Assembly (NCBI RefSeq): GCF_040739495.1
Contig: NZ_CP145263.1
Coordinates: forward strand, 496,001 to 560,000
Origin: Staphylococcus capitis subsp. capitis
Lineage (GTDB): Bacteria > Bacillota > Bacilli > Staphylococcales > Staphylococcaceae
Direction: 5' to 3'
Length of the DNA: 64,000 nucleotides
Shown here: in pieces, positions 57,764-64,000 of the stretch
Numbering within the stretch: the stretch's first letter is position 1
Layout: each line of letters opens with the position of its first letter
Made by a program: the position numbers and the translations under genes
The notes under the pieces: generated by a model
What the model saw: the letters and a program-made list of their open reading frames with translations, nothing else
The model's database searches: none
What the model was told of the DNA's origin: nothing

Positions 57764-58726
57764 TTAGACGATGATCATGCGTATAAGACTTACCCAAAAG
57801 ATAATCGCAAAATAAATAGTTAGAATTACTTTATATTGATACATTAATCCTAAAAAATCCTTGATAAGCGCTATACTGAAAAAATGATAGGGTGTATGGC
57901 TCCCGAGACCATAGAATTCTAAACCTACTTTATTAGCAAGACGCAATGATCTTAAAATATGGAATTGGCTTGTAACACATAAGAATTGTGCCCGTCTTCC
58001 AAAATGTTCTTCTATGATTGGCTTTGAATATAGAAAATTGGTATACGTATTAGTAGATTGTGCTTCCATTAGAATACGTTTCTCCGGCACACCCTTCGCA
58101 ATGAGATAGCGTTTCATTGCTAGCGCCTCAGTAATGGGTTCGTCGGGACCTTGCCCACCACTTACTAACATATATGGAGAATGCTTTTGAGATTCATAAA
58201 CTTTGATTGCGCAATTTAACCGTTCAGCAAGCATAGGAGTGACTTCCTCTGTAAAAATACCTGCTCCTAGTACCATAATTAGGTCTACATTTTTAGAACA
58301 TAAATGACTACCATAAGCTGATGACCAAGAAATATAACAAATAAAAGCGAATGTAGTACTATAAGCGATGGTGGCGAACCATAAGGCCAATCCATTAATA
58401 ATTGGGATCTCTACCGTACTGATATATATACATGCTGATAGCAATAATATGATGCGATAAAGGTAAATAAACATGTGTTTCAAAAATAGACGTCCACGTT
58501 TAAAGTTAAATAAATGTCGATGTTTAATGAGAATGAATAATGAAGCAATCAACATTAAGCTTGTTAAATCATACGGAATAGTTAAATGAATTAAATGATA
58601 AATTGTAATGATAAATCCGATAATAATAGTAGAAATATAAGCTCTTAAATTAAGAGTGAGTGGTTGATTGACATACAAAGATGCAATAAGGATAAAAGCA
58701 ATGATTGTTAGAATAATTGATATCAT
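57764..58726 (-). CDS. YdcF-family membrane protein (DUF218)
   Basis: A 320-residue protein with about four N-terminal membrane segments (to residue 150), a DUF218 domain (LVLGAGIFTEEVTPMLAERL type start, SGGQGPDEPITEALAMKRY, EAQSTNTYTNF) and one C-terminal segment. Relatives SanA and ElyC act in envelope integrity; the reaction is unknown. AGAGGTAA precedes the ATG. It lies beside the tca genes, which also concern the envelope, but is transcribed separately. Confidence 0.85.
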   Translation of the reverse strand: MISIILTIIAFILIASLYVNQPLTLNLRAYISTIIIGFIITIYHLIHLTIPYDLTSLMLIASLFILIKHRHLFNFKRGRLFLKHMFIYLYRIILLLSACIYISTVEIPIINGLALWFATIAYSTTFAFICYISWSSAYGSHLCSKNVDLIMVLGAGIFTEEVTPMLAERLNCAIKVYESQKHSPYMLVSGGQGPDEPITEALAMKRYLIAKGVPEKRILMEAQSTNTYTNFLYSKPIIEEHFGRRAQFLCVTSQFHILRSLRLANKVGLEFYGLGSHTPYHFFSIALIKDFLGLMYQYKVILTIYFAIIFWVSLIRMIIV

Positions 58727-58911
58727 GAATGGATTACCTCTACATTTATTGTATATATAATGTAGACTAGCTATTCATAATTAGCAATCTTTTAGCTATA
58801 AAATACGTGAGCTCATTAGAGGTTTCAATTTGATAGTATTCTTGCTATTATTTAAAAGTATGAAAAATAATTTTTTTATATAAATAGATAAAATAAATTA
58901 GGAGATTCTAC

Positions 58912-59367
58912 ATGGTAAGACGAATAGAAGATCATATCATTTTTTTGGAAAAATTCATAAATGACGTAAATACATTAACTGCAAAGCTACTTAAAGATTT
59001 ACAAATTGAATATGGCATTTCTATAGAGCAATCTAATGTGTTGAATATGTTAAGTAATGAATCATTAACAGTGAGTCAAATTACTGAAAAACAAGGCGTC
59101 AATAAAGCAGCAGTAAGTAGAAGAGTTAAAAAATTATTAGATGCTGACTTAGTTAAACTTGAAAAAACAAATGCCAATACTGACCAACGCTTAAAAATTG
59201 TAATTTTGTCAGAAAAAGGCAAAGAATATATTGTAAAAAGAAAAGCAATCATAAGTAATATTGCTAATGATATGACAAGTGATTTCTCAACAGAGGAAAT
59301 AGAAAAAGTTAGACATGTTTTAGAGGTCATTGATCATCGTATCAAATCGTTTAATTCTAAATTATAA
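58912..59367 (+). CDS. tcaR: TcaR, MarR-family regulator
   Basis: A 151-residue winged-helix regulator known in staphylococci for teicoplanin sensitivity and for repressing ica and spa-related genes. The recognition helix region is [20 protein letters not shown], with the wing NANTDQRLK. It matches staphylococcal TcaR over its length from memory. AGGAGATT precedes the ATG. It lies 280 bases upstream of tcaA with no clear terminator between. Confidence 0.93.
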   Translation: MVRRIEDHIIFLEKFINDVNTLTAKLLKDLQIEYGISIEQSNVLNMLSNESLTVSQITEKQGVNKAAVSRRVKKLLDADLVKLEKTNANTDQRLKIVILSEKGKEYIVKRKAIISNIANDMTSDFSTEEIEKVRHVLEVIDHRIKSFNSKL

Positions 59368-59647
59368 ATATTCTGAGAATTAGACTATACACTGAATCAT
59401 TGATAGGAATATAATGAAAAGTGTAAATTATTTTAAGTATTTAGGACTAATTATGTATTTAACTTAAGCTGTTTTATTAATATAATTCGAATAAGTGCGT
59501 AAATGCTTTTTAATTAAAATAAAATGAAAACTACATATATTAGAAATTGTAATTTCAAATCAAAATCTGTAAAATAAACCAGGTGGATAAAATAATTATA
59601 TAATATAAAAATTAAGTGAATGTAGTGTGGGAATAAGAGGTGATATA

Positions 59648-61045
59648 ATGAATCAATGCCCAAACTGTGGACATACAGTTAGTGGTGATAATGAAAGCTG
59701 TCCAAATTGTGGGCAATCATTATCAAGAGATAAGAAAAGAAAAAATAAAACTAAACAGCAATCATCTCAATCGCAAAATAATAACGCTACGAACCTCAAA
59801 TTACGTAGAATTGTTCCACTAGGAATCGTCTTTTTTATTTTAATACTTATTGTGGTTTTATTTTTCCTATTAAAGAACTTTAATTCTCCAGATGCACAAG
59901 CTAAGATTCTTGTTAATGCAGTAGATAATAATGATACGCAAAAAGTAGCAACTTTATTAAGTACTAAAGATAATAAAGTAGATCCAGATGAGGCGAAAGA
60001 ATATATTAAATATATTAAAAACGAAGTAGGTATGAAAAGTTTTATTAGTAATATTCGAGAGACAGTGGACAAATTGAATAAAAATAATTCAAGTGTCGCA
60101 TCGTATATCCAAACGAGAAGTGGTCAAGACGTACTGAGAATTAGTAAAAATGGTACGAGATATTTATTCTTTGATAATATGAGCTTTACTGCACCTACGA
60201 AACAACCAATTATTAAACCTAAAGAAGAAACAAAATATGAATTTAAAACAGGTGGTAAACGCAAAACTGTCATTGCAGATGCACACAAGAATACACCATT
60301 AGGTGATTTCATACCGGGTACTTATCACATGTCTGCTAAAAAGATTACTAAGAATGGTACATTCAATGGCTATTTAAATTTTGATTTTAGAGAAAGTAGT
60401 TCTGAGACAGTAGAAGCTTCGGAAGATTTTGATCAAACCTATTTAAATATCAAATTAAAAGGTGCAAGTAAATTAAGTGATAGTTCAGAAAAAGTAAAAA
60501 TTAATGATCGTGAAATGTCATACTCCAATTCTAAAGAGTATGGTCCATATCCGAAAACGAAAGATATTACTATATCTGCCACAGGTAAAGCAAAAGGTAG
60601 AAAATTTAGTTCAGAAACCAAAACAATTAGTGCTGATGATTTAAAAAATAATACGACTGTGACGTTAAATTTTGAAAGTGATAAAATCAACAGTTATGTT
60701 GAGAAAAAAGAAAAAGAAGAGAACAGTCTCAAAAATAAATTAACGGAGTTCTTCAGTGGTTACTCAATGGCGATTAATTCAGCTTTTAATATGAATAATT
60801 TTGATTTTATATCAAGTTATTTTAAAAAGAATTCTTCTATATATAAACAAATGAAAAATAACTTTGCAAATCATACAACTGTTTCAATGCTATCACCACA
60901 AGTAATAAGTGCGAGTAGAAGCGGAGATAAAATTAAAACCACGATTCAACAAATTGATAACTCAGGTAACTTTGTTAACAAAGACTATGAACTAGAAATT
61001 GACTCTGATAATAGTAATATGCAACTCACAAAAGGTGATGAATAA
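59648..61045 (+). CDS. tcaA: TcaA, zinc-ribbon membrane protein of glycopeptide susceptibility
   Basis: A 465-residue single-pass protein. The cytoplasmic zinc ribbon has C4-x2-C7 and C18-x2-C21 (CPNCGHT, CPNCGQS), a basic linker follows, then a membrane segment at about residues 55-76 and a large extracellular part of repeated beta-type domains. Loss of TcaA raises teicoplanin resistance in S. aureus. I chose the ATG at 59648, with AGAGGTG seven bases upstream, over an upstream in-frame GTG/TTG. A terminator overlaps the stop. Confidence 0.92.
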   Translation: MNQCPNCGHTVSGDNESCPNCGQSLSRDKKRKNKTKQQSSQSQNNNATNLKLRRIVPLGIVFFILILIVVLFFLLKNFNSPDAQAKILVNAVDNNDTQKVATLLSTKDNKVDPDEAKEYIKYIKNEVGMKSFISNIRETVDKLNKNNSSVASYIQTRSGQDVLRISKNGTRYLFFDNMSFTAPTKQPIIKPKEETKYEFKTGGKRKTVIADAHKNTPLGDFIPGTYHMSAKKITKNGTFNGYLNFDFRESSSETVEASEDFDQTYLNIKLKGASKLSDSSEKVKINDREMSYSNSKEYGPYPKTKDITISATGKAKGRKFSSETKTISADDLKNNTTVTLNFESDKINSYVEKKEKEENSLKNKLTEFFSGYSMAINSAFNMNNFDFISSYFKKNSSIYKQMKNNFANHTTVSMLSPQVISASRSGDKIKTTIQQIDNSGNFVNKDYELEIDSDNSNMQLTKGDE

Positions 61046-61077
61046 AAGCCAAATGCAAAATGCATTTGGCTTTTATT
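61043..61077 (+). terminator. Terminator at the tcaA stop codon
   Basis: TAAAAGCCAAATGCA and TGCATTTGGCTTTTA form a perfect 15-bp stem with an AAA loop. It includes the tcaA stop, so tcaB is probably transcribed separately or by read-through. Confidence 0.92.
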
Positions 61078-61164
61078 ATAGCTATTTAGTAATATAATTA
61101 ATTATCAGGAAAAGCTTAAGAAAAAAGCTTGATTTCCTTTTAAATGTATAAAGGAGGCTTCACT

Positions 61165-62367
61165 TTGGAGCAATCACAACCCAAACATCGCAATTCCCTA
61201 TTATTTATCATCATTTTAGGTGCACTTACTGCTATAGGTCCATTGTCAATTGACATGTTCTTACCAGGTCTACCTAACATTAAGAATGATTTTCATACAA
61301 CAGCATCAAATGCTCAATTAACAATTTCATTTTTCATGGTGGGATTAGCATTCGGTAACTTGTTTGCTGGTCCTATTTCCGATTCTAAAGGTCGTAAAAA
61401 GCCTCTTCTTATTGCGATGGTTATTTTCACGCTGGCAAGTTTAGTAATCATTTTTGTTACGAATATTTGGGTGATGATTATATTACGTCTTATACAAGGT
61501 CTAACTGGTGGGGCAGGTGCAGTCATATCCAGAGCAGTGGCAAGTGATAAATACTCAGGAAATGATTTAACCAAATTCTTATCACTTCTAATGTTAGTTA
61601 ACGGTGTTGCACCAGTTATCGCACCAGCACTTGGGGGATTGATACTAAGTTTTACTGGTTGGAGAATGGTCTTTATTATATTGACCATTTTCGGTTTACT
61701 TATGTTCATAGGAACACTCTTCAAAGTTCCAGAATCCCTTGAAAATGAACACCGTGTTAATAGCAACATTGGCACAATGTTTAAGAACTTTAAAGATTTA
61801 TTTGCTACACCAAGATTTGTATTACCTATGTTGATACAAGGTGTGTCATTTGTTTTATTATTCACTTACATTTCAGCCTCACCATTTATTGTTCAAAAAA
61901 TATATGGATTTTCGCCTTTACAGTTTAGTATCATGTTTGCATCCATAGGTATTACTTTAATTATTTCAAGTCAACTGACCGGTAAGTTAGTAGATTACTT
62001 TGATAGACAATCTATACTTAGAATGATGACTGTAATCCAAATTTTAGGTGTCATCATAGTAAGTATGACATTAATCAATCATTGGAATTTCTGGTTATTA
62101 GCGTTTGGCTTTGTAATACTTGTAGCACCTGTAACAGGTGTAGCAACACTTGGTTTCTCTATTGCAATGGATGAAAGTAAAAGTGGAAAGGGGAGTTCTT
62201 CAAGTCTTCTTGGACTATTTCAAACATTATTAGGTGGACTGATGTCACCACTCGTAGGTATTAAAGGGGAAAATGATCCAACACCCTACATTATTATTAT
62301 TGCTATAACTGCGGTAATTCTGATTATATTACAACTTTTAAATAGACGCGTATTTAAAAAAAGCTAA
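61165..62367 (+). CDS. tcaB: TcaB, Bcr/CflA-type MFS efflux protein
   Basis: A 400-residue drug transporter of the DHA1 Bcr/CflA family with 12 membrane segments. Motif A is visible as GPISDSKGRKKPLL, and the Bcr start LTAIGPLSIDMFLPGLP is present. I place the start at the TTG at 61165, eight bases after AAGGAGG; the ATG at 61144 includes that ribosome binding site in the frame. It is linked to tcaR-tcaA by position; its substrate is unknown. Confidence 0.9.
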   Translation: MEQSQPKHRNSLLFIIILGALTAIGPLSIDMFLPGLPNIKNDFHTTASNAQLTISFFMVGLAFGNLFAGPISDSKGRKKPLLIAMVIFTLASLVIIFVTNIWVMIILRLIQGLTGGAGAVISRAVASDKYSGNDLTKFLSLLMLVNGVAPVIAPALGGLILSFTGWRMVFIILTIFGLLMFIGTLFKVPESLENEHRVNSNIGTMFKNFKDLFATPRFVLPMLIQGVSFVLLFTYISASPFIVQKIYGFSPLQFSIMFASIGITLIISSQLTGKLVDYFDRQSILRMMTVIQILGVIIVSMTLINHWNFWLLAFGFVILVAPVTGVATLGFSIAMDESKSGKGSSSSLLGLFQTLLGGLMSPLVGIKGENDPTPYIIIIAITAVILIILQLLNRRVFKKS

Positions 62368-62389
62368 ACCGTTTAAGATGATTTAATCT

Positions 62390-62433
62390 AAGTCTACTTC
62401 AGAGTTATAATTAACTTCGAAGTAGACTTTTTT
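62390..62433. terminator. Bidirectional terminator after tcaB
   Basis: AAGTCTACTTC and GAAGTAGACTT form the stem, followed by TTTTT. It is shared with the convergent tetR gene. Confidence 0.88.
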
Positions 62434-62457
62434 CACCTTCAGTTTAGCTTTAAATGT

Positions 62458-63009
62458 TTACCTTTGCAGTTTAATAGTATTTGCGAGTAAGACTTCTGCT
62501 ATGACTTTTGGAGACTCTACACAACCACGTCGTAACCAATCGATAATAATACCGGCTTGGCCTCCTACAGAATAAACAACAAACATGTGTTTATTCTGAA
62601 TTGAGGTTTCATATCTATTCATCACCTTTTCATAACAATCTCTAGTTTCATTAATATAATCCAAAGCAATATCTTTATTAGGATGAGTAATTAATGTTGC
62701 TTTATAAAAGGCTTCCCTACATTTGATATAACTTGCAACAAGTAAAAAGAATTTATACATTTTCTTTTGATCTTGCTTAATGCTATGAAAGTCATGATAA
62801 AAAGAATTAAGTAAAGCTTTATATTTATCGAGATGATAATTTTGTATACGTTCTAATAAATGATATTTATCTTGAAAATGATCATAAAAAGTTGAGCGAT
62901 TTACGTTACTATATGCACAAATCATTTTGATAGTAATGTCCTCAAATGGGTATTCTTCAAGTAATTCAATAAGACTTTGAATGATTTTATATTTAGCACG
63001 TTGCTTCAT
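62458..63009 (-). CDS. TetR family regulator
   Basis: A 183-residue repressor with helix-turn-helix ITIKMICAYSNVNRSTFYDH at about residues 26-45 and a C-terminal TetR_C domain (QAGIIIDWLRRGC). AGGTGAAAC precedes the ATG. It is divergent from the EmrA-like adaptor gene, and the gap between them has a 6-5-6 inverted repeat. It is therefore the probable repressor of that efflux operon. Confidence 0.87.
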   Translation of the reverse strand: MKQRAKYKIIQSLIELLEEYPFEDITIKMICAYSNVNRSTFYDHFQDKYHLLERIQNYHLDKYKALLNSFYHDFHSIKQDQKKMYKFFLLVASYIKCREAFYKATLITHPNKDIALDYINETRDCYEKVMNRYETSIQNKHMFVVYSVGGQAGIIIDWLRRGCVESPKVIAEVLLANTIKLQR

Positions 63010-63051
63010 TGTTTCACCTGATTAATTTTTTTATATAAGTTTTTATCCAAC

Positions 63052-63068
63052 ACAATTATAAAAATTGT
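63052..63068. promoter_or_regulatory. Candidate TetR operator
   Basis: ACAATTATAAAAATTGT is a perfect inverted repeat (6-bp arms, 5-base centre) between the divergent tetR and efflux adaptor genes. Confidence 0.55.
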
Positions 63069-63140
63069 TGGTGTTATTTTTAGATTCACATCTCTATAAT
63101 AGATAAAGTGAATTTTAAAAGCAAATAGGAGGATATATTC

Positions 63141-63788
63141 ATGAAGAAAATGGTATTAGTGAATGTCATTACTATCATTGTCTTAGTAGTTATAGGTGTT
63201 CTAGCTTTCTGGTTCTGGAACAATGCGACTAGCTACGTAACTACTGACAACGCAAAAGTAGACGGAGATCAAATTAAAATCTCAAGTCCAGCTTCAGGAC
63301 AAATTAAATCTCTTGATATTAAACAAGGAGATAAACTTGATAAAGGTGATAAAGTAGCTGAAGTTTCAGCTCAAGGTGAAGGTGGTCAATCTAAAGATAT
63401 GAGCATCAAAATGCCTCAAAAAGGTACTATCGTAAAAACTGATGGTATGGAAGGGTCTATGGCTCAAGCTGGTAACCCAATCGCTTATGCATACAATTTA
63501 GATGATTTATACATTACTGCTAACGTAGATGAAAAAGACATTTCTGATGTAGAAAAAGGAAACGATGTAGACGTTGATATCGACGGTCAAAAAGCTTCTA
63601 TCAAAGGTAAAGTTGAACAAGTTGGTGAAGCAACTGCAGCTAGTTTCTCATTAATGCCTTCATCAAACAGTGACGGCAACTACACTAAAGTGTCTCAAGT
63701 AGTTCCAGTTAAAATTTCTCTAGATTCTGAACCATCTAAAAATGTTGTTCCAGGTATGAACGCTGAAGTTAAAATCCATAAAAATTAA
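63141..63788 (+). CDS. HlyD/EmrA-type efflux adaptor (short form)
   Basis: A 215-residue membrane-fusion protein with one N-terminal membrane segment (residues 5-27), then the family start YVTTDNAKVDGDQIKISSPA, a biotinyl-lipoyl half (GQIKSLDIKQGDKLDKGDKV) and a beta-barrel part. It lacks the long alpha-hairpin of Gram-negative EmrA, as suits a single-membrane cell. AGGAGGAT precedes the ATG. It would work with a DHA2-type pump, probably the gene cut by the window edge. Confidence 0.88.
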   Translation: MKKMVLVNVITIIVLVVIGVLAFWFWNNATSYVTTDNAKVDGDQIKISSPASGQIKSLDIKQGDKLDKGDKVAEVSAQGEGGQSKDMSIKMPQKGTIVKTDGMEGSMAQAGNPIAYAYNLDDLYITANVDEKDISDVEKGNDVDVDIDGQKASIKGKVEQVGEATAASFSLMPSSNSDGNYTKVSQVVPVKISLDSEPSKNVVPGMNAEVKIHKN

Positions 63789-63800
63789 GGGGGTCATTTT

Positions 63801-64000
63801 ATGACAGCGACCTTCATTATTATTTATATTGTTATAGCGCTCATACTTATTGGTCTTATTAATGTTTTTCTTTCTAAATCTAGGAAAAAAGCAAAAGGTC
63901 AAAAAGCGGAACAACGTTCGACTAAGGATTCTAAGAATCAAAGTTATCAATCTAAATTTAAAGCAAGTGATCTAGATAAACAATCTGAGTCTAACAATGC
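63801..64000 (+). CDS. N-terminal part of a membrane protein, possibly the EmrB-like pump (partial)
   Basis: An ATG 12 bases after the adaptor stop, with AAGGGGG seven bases upstream, opens a frame that continues beyond the window. It encodes a membrane segment (MTATFIIIYIVIALILIGLI) followed by a Lys/Ser/Gln-rich hydrophilic stretch. It may be the extended N-terminus of a DHA2 multidrug pump or a small separate protein. Only 66 codons are visible, so the function is open. Confidence 0.65.
   Translation, partial: MTATFIIIYIVIALILIGLINVFLSKSRKKAKGQKAEQRSTKDSKNQSYQSKFKASDLDKQSESNN

Noticed and set aside
61314..61865. A 183-codon minus-strand frame inside tcaB
   Set aside because: It lies wholly opposite a well supported MFS gene, has no ribosome binding site, and its composition is that of an antisense shadow.

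Overview
The window is low-GC Firmicute chromosome with AGGAGG-type ribosome binding sites. Its gene content and order match the staphylococcal core genome: nir-nar-nre-narT, sarZ, gltT, rsp, scrA, iruO, fepABC-tatAC, lctP, mqo, hssRS-hrtAB and tcaR-tcaA-tcaB. From memory this is the order in Staphylococcus aureus. The proteins are clearly diverged from S. aureus, so a coagulase-negative species (S. epidermidis group) is most likely, but the sequence alone does not fix the species. I see no insertion sequence, prophage, CRISPR array, rRNA or tRNA. This is a core region, not an island.

Layout. 1-2100: tail of an SRPBCC-like gene, a 58-residue ORF, the nitrite channel nirC and a GNAT enzyme. 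2.2-3.7 kb: an orphan NikA-like lipoprotein. 4.0-18.8 kb: the nitrate/nitrite respiration block, comprising nirR-nirB-nirD-sumT (siroheme and NADH nitrite reductase), narGHJI, the oxygen/nitrate sensor nreABC and the transporter narT. Three promoters in this block share a 16-bp inverted repeat (T[A/T]AGG-N6-CCT[A/T]A, with one edge deviation) that fits an NreC box. A Rex-type operator precedes nirR, and another precedes lctP. 18.9-24.1 kb: small heat-shock protein, SarZ, nitroreductase, a DUF3139 protein, a glutamate symporter, a Met/His-tailed membrane protein and a flavin-binding stress protein. 24.2-27.3 kb: the AraC regulator rsp, apparently frameshifted near its 3' end, and divergent from it about 1 kb without genes that ends in a strong terminator and sits where S. 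aureus encodes the long RNA SSR42. 27.3-32.4 kb: DUF1722 protein, sucrose PTS scrA with two operators, a CorA-like transporter and a TetR/YhgE pair. 32.6-36.7 kb: a CopC/CopD-YcnI-DUF2871 copper-type group, then Fur-boxed iruO and a GNAT enzyme. 36.7-42.8 kb: a quinone oxidoreductase, then fepABC (Fur box) facing tatAC (Fur box). 43-52 kb: GNAT, a TagF-like polymerase, a lipoprotein, a TagB-like transferase, L-lactate permease and a GT4 glycosyltransferase. 52-64 kb: malate:quinone oxidoreductase, the heme-stress system hssRS/hrtBA, a YdcF protein, tcaR/tcaA/tcaB, a TetR regulator and an EmrA-like efflux adaptor, with a following gene cut by the window edge.

The genes fall into linked physiologies: anaerobic nitrate respiration (nir/nar/nre, Rex, lctP, mqo), iron and heme handling (iruO, fep-tat, hss-hrt), copper handling, and cell-envelope or glycopeptide response (Tag-like enzymes, tca). 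The observations most worth following are these: HssR has Gly where the receiver phospho-acceptor Asp should be; rsp appears truncated by a one-base loss in an A-tract; an SSR42-like RNA locus carries repeats; FepB has Asn in its DyP GxxDG motif; and an 18-bp inverted repeat precedes narT. I found no clearly new multi-gene system.
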